This document shows positions 13,430-20,951 of a stretch of 25,670 nt of DNA, one piece after another. Position 1 is the first letter of the stretch; the number at the start of each line of letters is the position of its first letter. Under the pieces are notes generated by a model. It searched no databases, had not been told where the DNA came from, and worked only from the letters and a program-made list of their open reading frames with translations. A program made the translations under genes and the position numbers. This DNA is from a bacterium. GTDB lineage: Bacteria > Patescibacteriota > Minisyncoccia > Moranbacterales > UBA2206. The DNA is taken from assembly GCA_021779205.1 (NCBI GenBank), contig JAJYBE010000007.1, positions 1 to 25,670 on the forward strand. Direction: 5' to 3'.

Positions 13430-15373
13430 ATGCTTGATCAAACTACAAAACGAAAACTAGACTCTGCCCGACAAATTCTTGTCGGTAAAGTGCCAGACCC
13501 AAAAGCTCAAGTTGAACAAATCACGACTGCTCTCGTCTATAAGTTTATGGACGATATGGACAAGGAATCGGAAGAACTCGGTGGAGAGGCGAAATTTTTC
13601 GCGAACGGTTTTTCGCAATACGCTTGGACGAAACTTTTGGACAATAAACTTTCAGGGCAAGAACGCCTTGATCTTTATGTTCAGGCAATTATGAATATGT
13701 CGAAAAATCCGCATATTCCGCAATTGTTCCGTGATATTTTCAAAGGCGCGTTTTTGCCATACAACGACCCTCGCACGCTTTCGTTATTCCTCAAAGAGAT
13801 CAATGAATTTAATTACGAACACAGCGAAAATCTGGGCAACGCTTTTGAATATTTGCTTTCTATTCTCGGAAGCCAAGGCGACGCGGGACAATTCCGCACA
13901 CCTCGCCATATTATTGATTTTATTGTTGAAGTGGTTGATCCAAAGAAAAACGAAACAATCCTTGATCCCGCTTGCGGAACGGCTGGATTTTTGATTTCTG
14001 CCTACAAGCACATTTTGAAAACCAACAAAGAAAAACCGCTCACGCCAGACGAAAAATTAAAATTGATGAATAATTTGGCGGGCTATGATATTTCACCCGA
14101 TATGGTGAAATTGGCGCTTGTGAATATGTATTTGCACGGATTCCCAGAGCCAAAAATACATGAGTATGATTCGCTGACGAGCGAAAAGCGTTGGGACGAA
14201 ACTTTTGATGTAATTCTCGCAAATCCTCCTTTTATGACACCGAAAGGCGGAATTGTTCCGCATAAAAAATTTTCTATCCAAGCAAATCGTGCTGAAGTTC
14301 TTTTTGTAGATTATATTGTTGAGCATTTAACAATCAAAGGACGAGCCGGGATCATCGTTCCCGAAGGAATAATTTTTCAATCAAACAACGCCTACACACA
14401 ACTACGTAAAAAATTAGTTGAAGACGGACTTTTTGCAGTCGTTTCGCTTCCTGCCGGTGTTTTTAATCCTTATGCGGGAGTTAAAACCAGTATTTTACTT
14501 TTTGATAATGAGATTTCCAAGAAAACAAAAAACTTTTTGTTTGTAAAAATTCAAAATGACGGTTTTGATTTGGGGGCGCAAAGGCGCAAACACGATAAAA
14601 ACGATTTACCTTTAGCTTTGGAAATTATCAAAAAATATAAATCATCATTGAGCGATGAAAATTTCAGTGAAGACAAAAAACAAATTGCGCATATTGTTGC
14701 TAAGGAAAAAATAATTGCAATGGGAGATTATAATTTATCAGGGGATAGATATAAAGAAGTTGCTACTTATGCAAATCAGAAATGGCCGATAGTAGAATTG
14801 GAAGAATTGGAAAAACAAAAAAAGATAACATTTTTAAGGGGTCAAGGCATATCTAAAAAAGATATTGTTGAAAATGGAAAAAATAAATGTATTCATTATG
14901 GAGAGATTTATACAATTTATCAGCCAGTTATTGAAAATGTTATAAGCAAAACAAACATAGAGGGAAAAATTTTATCTAAAAAAGGTGATGTTTTGATTCC
15001 ATCAACAACCACTGCTGATGCAATGGGTATTGCTGTTGCCAGGGCATTAAATGAAGATGGTGTAATTATTGGCGGAGATATAAATATAATAAGAACAGAA
15101 AATAAATATATTTTGGGAGTTTATTTAGCCTATTTAATTAGCAATTCATCAGTAAAGAATCAATTGGCGACTTTTGCAAAAGGTATTAATATTTTACATC
15201 TATCAAATTCTGATTTAAGAAAACTTAAAATCCCACTTCCGCCGATTGAGGTTCAAAAAGAAATCGTTGAACAAATTGAAGTCAAGCAAAACGCCATAGA
15301 CCACGCCAAAGAAATTATCAAATCACTCGAGAGAGAGAGAGACGATATTTTGGTCAGGCACTTAGAAAATTAA
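13430..15373 (+). CDS. hsdM: Type I HsdM-HsdS fusion: methyltransferase + TRD1 + coiled coil, frame ends after (GA)7
   Basis: 647 residues. Residues 1-430 are HsdM: N-terminal helical domain, SAM motif I DPACGTAGFL (179-186) and catalytic motif IV NPPF (265-268), so an N6-adenine methyltransferase. After DYNLSGDRYKE (about 437) the protein continues into an HsdS target-recognition domain (about 445-600) with the typical end LRKLKIPLPPIEVQKEIVEQ, then a conserved coiled coil (600-640). At a (GA)7 repeat (codons 634-638) the frame leaves the HsdS register and stops ten codons later (DDILVRHLEN). The true continuation lies in the -1 frame: with one GA fewer, it would be an 831-aa M-TRD1-CC-TRD2-CC protein. 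As written it carries one TRD and might work as a dimer. Confidence 0.9.
   Translation: MLDQTTKRKLDSARQILVGKVPDPKAQVEQITTALVYKFMDDMDKESEELGGEAKFFANGFSQYAWTKLLDNKLSGQERLDLYVQAIMNMSKNPHIPQLFRDIFKGAFLPYNDPRTLSLFLKEINEFNYEHSENLGNAFEYLLSILGSQGDAGQFRTPRHIIDFIVEVVDPKKNETILDPACGTAGFLISAYKHILKTNKEKPLTPDEKLKLMNNLAGYDISPDMVKLALVNMYLHGFPEPKIHEYDSLTSEKRWDETFDVILANPPFMTPKGGIVPHKKFSIQANRAEVLFVDYIVEHLTIKGRAGIIVPEGIIFQSNNAYTQLRKKLVEDGLFAVVSLPAGVFNPYAGVKTSILLFDNEISKKTKNFLFVKIQNDGFDLGAQRRKHDKNDLPLALEIIKKYKSSLSDENFSEDKKQIAHIVAKEKIIAMGDYNLSGDRYKEVATYANQKWPIVELEELEKQKKITFLRGQGISKKDIVENGKNKCIHYGEIYTIYQPVIENVISKTNIEGKILSKKGDVLIPSTTTADAMGIAVARALNEDGVIIGGDINIIRTENKYILGVYLAYLISNSSVKNQLATFAKGINILHLSNSDLRKLKIPLPPIEVQKEIVEQIEVKQNAIDHAKEIIKSLERERDDILVRHLEN
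15329..15342 (+). repeat. (GA)7 simple-sequence repeat, candidate phase-variation switch
   Basis: Seven tandem GA units at the coiled-coil/TRD2 junction of the fused HsdS. Loss of one unit (or gain of two) places TRD2 in frame and gives ERERRYFGQALRKLKGVEW across the join, the canonical HsdS sequence at this place. Other lengths give a stop. See the findings. Confidence 0.9.
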
Positions 15374-15393
15374 AGGGTGTTGAATGGGTAGAG

Positions 15394-15927
15394 TTGGGTG
15401 AATTATTTGAAAAAGTTGGTGATCAAATAAATCCTCAAAATAGTTCTGGTGATGTTGTATATATTGGACTGGAAAATATCGAGTCAAATTCAGGAAATAT
15501 TGTTGGGGAGATAAATACCGAGATTAAATCAATCAGAAGTATTAAAAATGTATTTAAAGTTTCAGATATTCTTTATGGAAAATTAAGACCAAATTTAAAC
15601 AAGGTATGGCTAGCAGATCGAAAAGGCATTTGCTCTACCGATATTCTAGTTTTAAGGAAAAAGAAAAAAGAAATGAACCCGTGGCTTTATGCAATTATTT
15701 TAAGAAGTGAGGAATTTAACACTGAGGTTTTGAAAGGGCTAAAAGGTGCGCAATTACCAAGAGTGAGTTTTGATTACTTGTCTAAAATCAAAATCCCATA
15801 CTTGGCAGAGGAATTACAAGAAAGATATTTGAGCGATTTAAAAAACGAGGAAGAAGTGATAAAAGCAAATAATAAATTGATTGATATTTACGAACAAAAA
15901 ATTTTTGATGTTTTAAGGGAAATATAG
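15394..15927 (+). CDS. hsdS: HsdS second half: TRD2 + terminal coiled coil (out of frame with the fusion)
   Basis: 177 residues from a TTG, but the HsdS-like reading frame is open and similar to the family from at least 15343 (RRYFGQALRKLKGVEW then VELGELFEKVGDQINPQ). TRD2 has YIGLENIESNSG and a KISDILYGKLRPNLNKVW-like segment (here FKVSDILYGKLRPNLNKVW), both usual in TRDs. The end KIKIPYLAEELQERYLSDLK leads into the last helix (IDIYEQKIFDVLREI). The only in-frame start is the TTG at 15394 with no ribosome site, so it is probably silent alone and expressed only when the (GA) tract shifts. Two bases separate its stop from the next ATG. Confidence 0.85.
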   Translation: MGELFEKVGDQINPQNSSGDVVYIGLENIESNSGNIVGEINTEIKSIRSIKNVFKVSDILYGKLRPNLNKVWLADRKGICSTDILVLRKKKKEMNPWLYAIILRSEEFNTEVLKGLKGAQLPRVSFDYLSKIKIPYLAEELQERYLSDLKNEEEVIKANNKLIDIYEQKIFDVLREI

Positions 15928-15929
15928 AT

Positions 15930-18134
15930 ATGATCAACAAAATTTCTATAAAAAATATCGCAAGTTATGGCCAAACTCCAGCAGTTTTAGAGACTGATAA
16001 AAAAATCAATCTTGTTTACGGACTGAATGGAACGGGAAAAACAACACTCTCAAATTATCTCCAAGATAAAGACAATGCTTGTTTTTCTTGCTGTTCAATT
16101 TCAGGATTAAGTAATGAAAAAGTATTAGTTTATAATCAAAAATTTGTTACTGATAATTTTTATCAGGATACACAGAGAGGCATTTTTAGTTTAAAGTCGG
16201 AAAATAAAGCAGCAAAAGAAAAAATAGATATAGCTACACAAGAGATCAATAAACTAAAAAATCAAATTAAAAACGATAAGCTGAAAACTGGATTTCAATT
16301 TAATTTAGAGAAAAAACAAGAAGATATAAATATTCTACAAACCAACTCGGAAGAAAAAACATGGAAAATTAAAAATGATTATTATGGCGGCGATAGAATT
16401 TTGGAGTTTTGCCTAGACAGAAAGATGGGAAGTAAAAAATCCTTGTTTGATTTTATTTTCAAATTACAAAAACCAAATAATAAGCCCCAAAAATCAATAG
16501 AGGTTTTGAAAAAAGAGGCGGAAGCAACTCAAGGAGAAAACGCCAAATCTTACGAGGAAAGTTTAGTTAAAAAGGTTAATTTTGATTTTTGGAATATAGA
16601 AAATCAAGAAATCTTCAAAGAAGTAATTATTGGCAATGAAAATTCACAAGTCGCGGAACTTATAAACAAATTGAATATTTCTGATTGGGTAAAGAAAGGA
16701 AAAGAATTTTTAAATGAGCCAAAAGAAGAAAATGAAACTTGTCCTTTTTGCCAGCAAAAAACCATTACTAAAGATTTACACCAAGAAATCCAAGATTATT
16801 TCGACGAAACTTATCAAAATAAAATTACATCATTAGAAAATTTTGATAAAGAATATTGGAAAGAATATCAAGCTGTAAAAGATTTAGAGACCGAATTTTT
16901 AAAGATAGATTTTGTAAAAAATAAAGAAAAAGATTTCAAGCTCTTATTTAAAAATTTCATTGATAAAGTAAGTAGTAATTGGTTGAAAATTTCTAATAAA
17001 ATTAAGCACCCAAACATAGTTATCAATCTTGAATCGAGTATTTTAGAGCAAAATGCTTTAAACAATTTTTTAGATACAATTATTGAAGAAATCAAGACTC
17101 ATAACGAAAAAATAAAGAATAAGCAAAAAACAAAAGAGCAAATTGTCAAAGAGTTCTGGGAGGTTATGAGGTGGGATTATGACCAAACAATAGAAAATTA
17201 TACAATACAGAATAAAAAACTTAAAAAAGAAAAGTCAGACATTGAAGCTAAAATTTCGGAAGTTAATGGAAAAATTGGTGAACAGAAAAAAATAATACAA
17301 GACGAACAAAAAGAAATGGTAAATATTCAAGACGCTATTGATGCTATAAATAGCGAGTTGATATATTTTGGGCTAGATGGATTTTCTATTGTTCCAGTTG
17401 GAGAAAAGTCCTACAAATTAAAAAGACCAAACGAGGATATTGCCAAATTTGAAACATTGAGCGAAGGGGAAAAAACAGTAATTAGTTTTTTGTATTTTTT
17501 AGAATTATGTAAAGGCAAGGAAAATGATGATGAAGTGGTAACTGAAAAAATAGTTGTTATTGATGATCCAATTTCAAGTTTATCGCATATGTATGTTTTT
17601 AACATTGCGCAGCTTATAAGAAAAAATTTCTTTAATGATGATTATAAGCAAGTATTTATTTTAACCCATAATTTATACTTTTTTCATGAACTACTCCATA
17701 AGCAAAAAGATGACAATGCAAAACTTTTTAGGCTTTGCAGATCTAATTTTTCGCAATTATCTGTAATGAACAGAAAAGATATTCAAAACGAATATCAATC
17801 ATACTGGCAAATATTAAAAGATTATGACGAAGGCAAGGCAACTGAAGTAATATTGGCAAATGCTATGAGAAATATCCTTGAAAGATTTTTTGGCTTTATA
17901 GAAAAAAATGATTTTAACGAACTTACGAAAGAGCTGGAAAAAGATGAAAAAAATAATTTTTTCATAAGATATATAAACAAAGAATCACATTCTGATCCAA
18001 TAAACATTTCTGATTCTAAAGAAATCGACCCTCAAATTTTTAAAGAAGCATTTAAAAAAATATTTAAAGATTCAGGATATGAAGCACACTATAACCAAAT
18101 GATGAATTTAAATAATCCCAATCCAATAAGTTGA
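15930..18134 (+). CDS. RloC/PrrC-like ATPase, putative anticodon nuclease with zinc-hook CxxC
   Basis: 734 residues, close to the size of RloC. ABC/Rad50-type ATPase: Walker A GLNGTGKT (31-38), signature LSEGEK (510-515), Walker B IVVIDD (541-546), H-loop THN (H580). Between them is a long charged coiled-coil region with CPFC at 271-274, the position expected for a zinc hook. After the ATPase, R647-x3-E651 (MRNILERF) and H687 (NKESHSDP) reproduce the Arg-x3-Glu and later His of the PrrC/RloC anticodon-nuclease triad. PrrC and RloC sit in or near Type I loci and cut tRNA when restriction is disabled or DNA is damaged. Start is two bases after the HsdS stop. Alternative: an AAA ATPase without nuclease activity. 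Confidence 0.8.
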   Translation: MINKISIKNIASYGQTPAVLETDKKINLVYGLNGTGKTTLSNYLQDKDNACFSCCSISGLSNEKVLVYNQKFVTDNFYQDTQRGIFSLKSENKAAKEKIDIATQEINKLKNQIKNDKLKTGFQFNLEKKQEDINILQTNSEEKTWKIKNDYYGGDRILEFCLDRKMGSKKSLFDFIFKLQKPNNKPQKSIEVLKKEAEATQGENAKSYEESLVKKVNFDFWNIENQEIFKEVIIGNENSQVAELINKLNISDWVKKGKEFLNEPKEENETCPFCQQKTITKDLHQEIQDYFDETYQNKITSLENFDKEYWKEYQAVKDLETEFLKIDFVKNKEKDFKLLFKNFIDKVSSNWLKISNKIKHPNIVINLESSILEQNALNNFLDTIIEEIKTHNEKIKNKQKTKEQIVKEFWEVMRWDYDQTIENYTIQNKKLKKEKSDIEAKISEVNGKIGEQKKIIQDEQKEMVNIQDAIDAINSELIYFGLDGFSIVPVGEKSYKLKRPNEDIAKFETLSEGEKTVISFLYFLELCKGKENDDEVVTEKIVVIDDPISSLSHMYVFNIAQLIRKNFFNDDYKQVFILTHNLYFFHELLHKQKDDNAKLFRLCRSNFSQLSVMNRKDIQNEYQSYWQILKDYDEGKATEVILANAMRNILERFFGFIEKNDFNELTKELEKDEKNNFFIRYINKESHSDPINISDSKEIDPQIFKEAFKKIFKDSGYEAHYNQMMNLNNPNPIS

Positions 18135-18156
18135 TAAAAGCTTAATATTAAATAGT

Positions 18157-18181
18157 CTCGCCAAAAAGTTTTTTTTGGGAG
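18157..18181 (+). terminator. Candidate terminator of the defence operon
   Basis: CTC-G-CCAAAAA and TTTTTGG-G-GAG form an imperfect stem (G-G mismatch) around GTT, 23 bases after the RloC-like stop. The T-run lies in the stem rather than after it, so termination strength is uncertain. Confidence 0.5.
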
Positions 18182-18259
18182 GGGGTAGATAAAATAAATT
18201 TTTATTCAATTATTGAAAATACTCAAACATAGCGATTTGTTTTCAAGTCATCAAAAAAT

Positions 18260-18697
18260 ATGGAACTAATACGAGCAACAATCAAAGATATTCAAACACT
18301 TCTTGAAGTAGAAAAAACTGCAATCGGACTAAAGTTATATTCAGGATATTTCACTGAAAAAGAAGTTGAGAAATATGTTAAAAATTCAGTTGTTTATTTG
18401 ATTAAGAATGATAATGATATTGCGGGAAGTATTTCCTATGATATTATGGATTCTGATTATGCTGACATAAGCGGGCTTGTTATAAAGCCTGAATTTCAAA
18501 AGCAAGGTTTCGGGCGAAAGGCGATGGAACTTCTATTTGAAAAGCTGAAAGAATATAAAAAACTTTCTCTTTGCGTGCATCCGGATAATCACGCTCGCAA
18601 GCTTTATGAGTCGTTTGGATTTGAAGTGGAATCGCGCAAAGAAAATTATTTTGGAGATGGAGAGCCAAGATTGATTATGGTAAAACAGCAAGATTAG
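18260..18697 (+). CDS. GNAT family N-acetyltransferase
   Basis: 145 residues. Begins MELIRATIKDIQTLLEVEK; the acetyl-CoA site motif A is PEFQKQGFGRKAMELL (Q80-x2-G83-x-G85), preceded by the beta strand ADISGLVIKP. The end LYESFGFEVESRKENYFGDG is the usual GNAT motif B with the Y-E-x-x-G-F element, close to RimI-like enzymes. Substrate unknown. It lies after the defence operon terminator and may be independent cargo. Confidence 0.9.
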   Translation: MELIRATIKDIQTLLEVEKTAIGLKLYSGYFTEKEVEKYVKNSVVYLIKNDNDIAGSISYDIMDSDYADISGLVIKPEFQKQGFGRKAMELLFEKLKEYKKLSLCVHPDNHARKLYESFGFEVESRKENYFGDGEPRLIMVKQQD

Positions 18698-18755
18698 TTT
18701 TTAGGGGTAGTAAATTCAAAGAATCCACCCTTGTTTTATTTTTAAAATTAAAATT

Positions 18756-19091
18756 ATGTTAATTATTTCAATCAATGTTCAGGAGCCATATCACTCCTTT
18801 ATTTTGGAGGGAAAGAAAACTATTGAAGGTCGTTTGAATAAAGGTGAATTTGCCTCAATTAATGTTGGAGATATTTTAGAATTGGAACCAGAAAAAATAA
18901 GGTTTTCAGTTATTGAAAAAAATATCTACAAAAACTTCAAAGAAATGATAGAAAAAGAAGGTGTTGAAAATGTTATTCCCAACAAGAATGATATTAATGA
19001 TGCAGTCGATGTTTATTATAAATTTTATACTAAAGAGCAGGAGCAAGAATTTGGTGTTGTGGCAATAAGGATAGATAGATTGAAGGAATAA
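18756..19091 (+). CDS. ASCH domain protein
   Basis: 111 residues. The ASCH hallmark G-K-K-T-I-E-G-R (19-26) with LNKGEFASINVGD follows an N-terminal strand; the C-terminus YTKEQEQEFGVVAIRIDRL is also typical. ASCH domains are PUA-like beta barrels thought to bind RNA or modified bases, some acting on N4-acetylcytidine. Here no further clue to its target. Confidence 0.85.
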   Translation: MLIISINVQEPYHSFILEGKKTIEGRLNKGEFASINVGDILELEPEKIRFSVIEKNIYKNFKEMIEKEGVENVIPNKNDINDAVDVYYKFYTKEQEQEFGVVAIRIDRLKE

Positions 19092-19095
19092 TTTA

Positions 19096-19215
19096 CTACT
19101 TCATTAAGGCTTTGGCGCGCTCCAATCTCATCTCAACTTGCTTCCAATTTTCCAAAATATTGGTTCGAAACATATACCCTAGTCCGTTGCAAATTAGTTC
19201 TGATTTTAATAATAA
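19096..19215 (-). pseudogene. Antisense gene relic ending in a RTNILENW-type C-terminus
   Basis: On the minus strand, from about 19215 down to the stop at 19096-19098, a frame of about 39 residues reads HLLLKSELICNGLGY, then MFRTNILENWKQVEM and RLERAKALMK. There is an ATG at 19173 with no ribosome site. It looks like a protein C-terminus without the rest. A second relic at about 20175-20245 shares RTNILENW. Family not recognised. Confidence 0.45.
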
Positions 19216-19276
19216 ATGCTAAAGGTTGGATTTAGTGTATAATAATAAATATTGAAATGCAATTTATTTAATAATT

Positions 19277-19894
19277 ATGGAATTAATAAAAAAAGTTAAA
19301 AGAATTGAAGTTAAAAGATGTTTTGTATTTTCTCAAAGATTCACATCCAAAAAAATGCGAAAGGCGGAAGTCAAAAATTATATCACCAAGCCAACCAAGG
19401 AAACATTTTCAAGAAATTTGACTGCAAACAAAAAAGAAGTTTTGAAATTAAAAGAAGTAAAGCTGGATAAAATTATTTTTGCCGAATATCCCAAAAGACT
19501 TAAGGCATATGATAGTGTTGAGTGGTATATCGGATATGTTGATGCGGATGAGATTGGATTGTGGAAAGAAGCAGGTGGACTTCCAAAATCTTGGACTCGC
19601 GGTTCGCTTAAAGGGTCTGCTGATAAATTATCAAATGAAATTAGAAAAAACAATTCCAAATACTCAAGAATTAGAGCATATAAAGTTGTTCCAGAGATAA
19701 TTGAATTTAAATCAATAATTAAAAAAGAAAAATATTTATTGCCCATAGTTCTTCCAGGAGGAACCAACGCTAGTTGTCGCAGGAATATGCTTAGGATGGA
19801 AGGAGATATTGATGACGGATGCATGCGTTCGCTTGCGTTTGTCATTAGCGGGGACAGAAAAATAAAAGCTTATATAGGTGTTAAGGTTGAATAG
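19277..19894 (+). CDS. Hypothetical protein, 205 aa
   Basis: 205 residues, basic N-terminus (MELIKKVKRIEVKRCFVFSQ), then a body with EWYIGYVDADEIGLWKEAG, LPKSWTRGSLKGSAD and LPIVLPGGTNASCRRNMLRM. A TATAAT at 19238-19243 lies 33 bases upstream with no good -35. The gene does not resemble any family I know. Its flanks carry two relics of one other protein in direct orientation, suggesting a cassette in an accessory site. The minus-strand ORF under it is a shadow. Confidence 0.6.
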   Translation: MELIKKVKRIEVKRCFVFSQRFTSKKMRKAEVKNYITKPTKETFSRNLTANKKEVLKLKEVKLDKIIFAEYPKRLKAYDSVEWYIGYVDADEIGLWKEAGGLPKSWTRGSLKGSADKLSNEIRKNNSKYSRIRAYKVVPEIIEFKSIIKKEKYLLPIVLPGGTNASCRRNMLRMEGDIDDGCMRSLAFVISGDRKIKAYIGVKVE

Positions 19895-19960
19895 CTTATT
19901 TAACTGAATTTATTGTTGTGGCAGGAATATAAATATAATTCCATATTATTCACTAAAAAC

Positions 19961-20140
19961 ATGAAAGAATATTCAGACATTGTTGATGAAAATGGAAATT
20001 TGACTGGTGAAAAAGAGCTTCGTTCTGTTGTACATGAAAAAGGCTTGTGGCATAGAACTGTCTATATATATTTTTATCACATAGCAAACGGTGAAATCCA
20101 GTCATTGCCACACCTAAGATCAAAAATTAAATCTTCTTAA
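19961..20140 (+). pseudogene. Nudix hydrolase, truncated N-terminal fragment
   Basis: 59 residues from ATG 19961: MKEYSDIVDENGNLTGEKEL then HEKGLWHRTVYIYFYHIANGE, matching the start of IPP-isomerase-like Nudix proteins, which normally run about 170-180 residues and contain the GX5EX7REUXEEXGU box. The frame ends after LRSKIKSS before the box. The end (IQSLPHLRSK) differs from the expected 'ILLQLRSK', pointing to decay. Without the box it cannot hydrolyse NDP-X compounds. Confidence 0.7.
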
Positions 20141-20174
20141 GTATAATTATAAATAAATGCGCTAAAGATTTTAA

Positions 20175-20245
20175 TATTTAAAATCAAAAATATCATTCAG
20201 ATCCCAATTTTCCAGTATATTTGTCCGAAGGTCATCTAGGCATCT
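20175..20245 (-). pseudogene. Second antisense relic with RTNILENW
   Basis: The minus-strand frame reads HRCLDDLRTNILENW then DLNDIFDFKY and stop. Compared with the relic at 19096-19215, the eight shared residues are coded with four differences, all synonymous (CGA/CGG, ACC/ACA, ATT/ATA, TTG/CTG), a sign of past protein-level selection. No start codon with a ribosome site. Confidence 0.4.
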
Positions 20246-20385
20246 GTGTCAATATCCAAAAAAACATCAAAAAAACGTTTTTTGCTTGGGCATGACAATA
20301 TACCCCCCAAAATTAACCAAAAACCAACCACAAATCGTATTACTGGCATAAAGGTTAAATATTTTTGAAAGGAGGTGAAAAATGT

Positions 20386-20733
20386 ATGCGTGAGAATGTA
20401 AAAATCGCAGGTGGCATAAATTTAGTGGCCGGTTTGTGGTTGATAGCTTCGGCATTTGTGATGGCAGCTGGTTTTTATAGTAATCCGTTTATTGTCGGCA
20501 CCCTAGTGGCTGTTTTCGCCCTAATTGAGCTTGTAGATACAGAAAGTTCTATGTGGGTTGGCTGGGTTTCTGGTCTTTTGGGTTTTTGGTTGTTAATCAG
20601 TCCGTTAGCCATCACAATGGCAACTGGTGCAGTTTGGAATAGTGTCATTCTTGGCTTAATTGTTCTCGGTTTTTCTCTTTGGGGCATGATGTCTTCGCCT
20701 TCAATTGGTCGCGGACACCCAAGTATGAGTTAA
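20386..20733 (+). CDS. SPW-repeat membrane protein
   Basis: 115 residues from ATG 20386, chosen because GGAGGTG lies at 20371-20377 eight bases upstream; the ATG at 20382 stops after three codons. Two copies of the SPW pattern: INLVAGLWLIASAFVM..., and WVGWVSGLLGFWLLISPLAI, each followed by a second hydrophobic helix, four membrane segments in all. Matches the SPW repeat family (PF03779) of unknown function. The strong ribosome site is unusual in this window and suggests high expression. Confidence 0.85.
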   Translation: MRENVKIAGGINLVAGLWLIASAFVMAAGFYSNPFIVGTLVAVFALIELVDTESSMWVGWVSGLLGFWLLISPLAITMATGAVWNSVILGLIVLGFSLWGMMSSPSIGRGHPSMS

Positions 20734-20780
20734 TGAGGCGAGATAATAAGCAGGAGTTGACTGTGCCAAATAAAGCGAAG

Positions 20781-20809
20781 GAAATAAGGTCATTACAAGA
20801 TCTTATTTC
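20781..20809 (+). terminator. Stem-loop after the SPW gene
   Basis: GAAATAAG (20781-20788) pairs with CTTATTTC (20802-20809), then TTTATTTAA. A 13-base loop and an AT-rich stem make it moderate as a terminator. Confidence 0.55.
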
Positions 20810-20833
20810 TTTATTTAAGGCGCATAGATTTGT

Positions 20834-20862
20834 TTGCACTAGGCGGTGAAATCTGCTAGTAT
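20834..20862 (+). promoter_or_regulatory. Promoter of the DUF2207-LCP gene
   Basis: TTGCAC (20834-20839), 17-base spacer, extended -10 TGCTAGTAT ending at 20862. Start near 20869, about 83 bases before the preferred ATG. Confidence 0.6.
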
Positions 20863-20951
20863 CATTATTGTAGGTTTAAATTGAAAAAGCGGACATGCTC
20901 CTCTTGTTTGCAGAGATGTCTCCGATGTTTCTTTGTTGTTTTGGATTTTTT

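Noticed and set aside
15329..15342. Programmed -1 ribosomal frameshift at the GA tract
   Set aside because: The tract is not an X-XXY-YYZ slippery heptamer, and no downstream pseudoknot was noticed; replication slippage explains it better.
15394..15927. TRD2 half as an independent small hsdS gene
   Set aside because: Its only start is a TTG with no ribosome site, and HsdS similarity continues upstream through 15343, so it is better seen as the out-of-frame half of the fusion.
19378..19845. 155-aa minus-strand ORF under the 205-aa gene
   Set aside because: Low-complexity Ser/Leu-rich shadow; the plus frame is the more protein-like one.
20270..20283. AAAAAACGTTTTTT palindrome as a terminator
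   Set aside because: No loop and only A/T pairs apart from CG; likely chance in AT-rich DNA.
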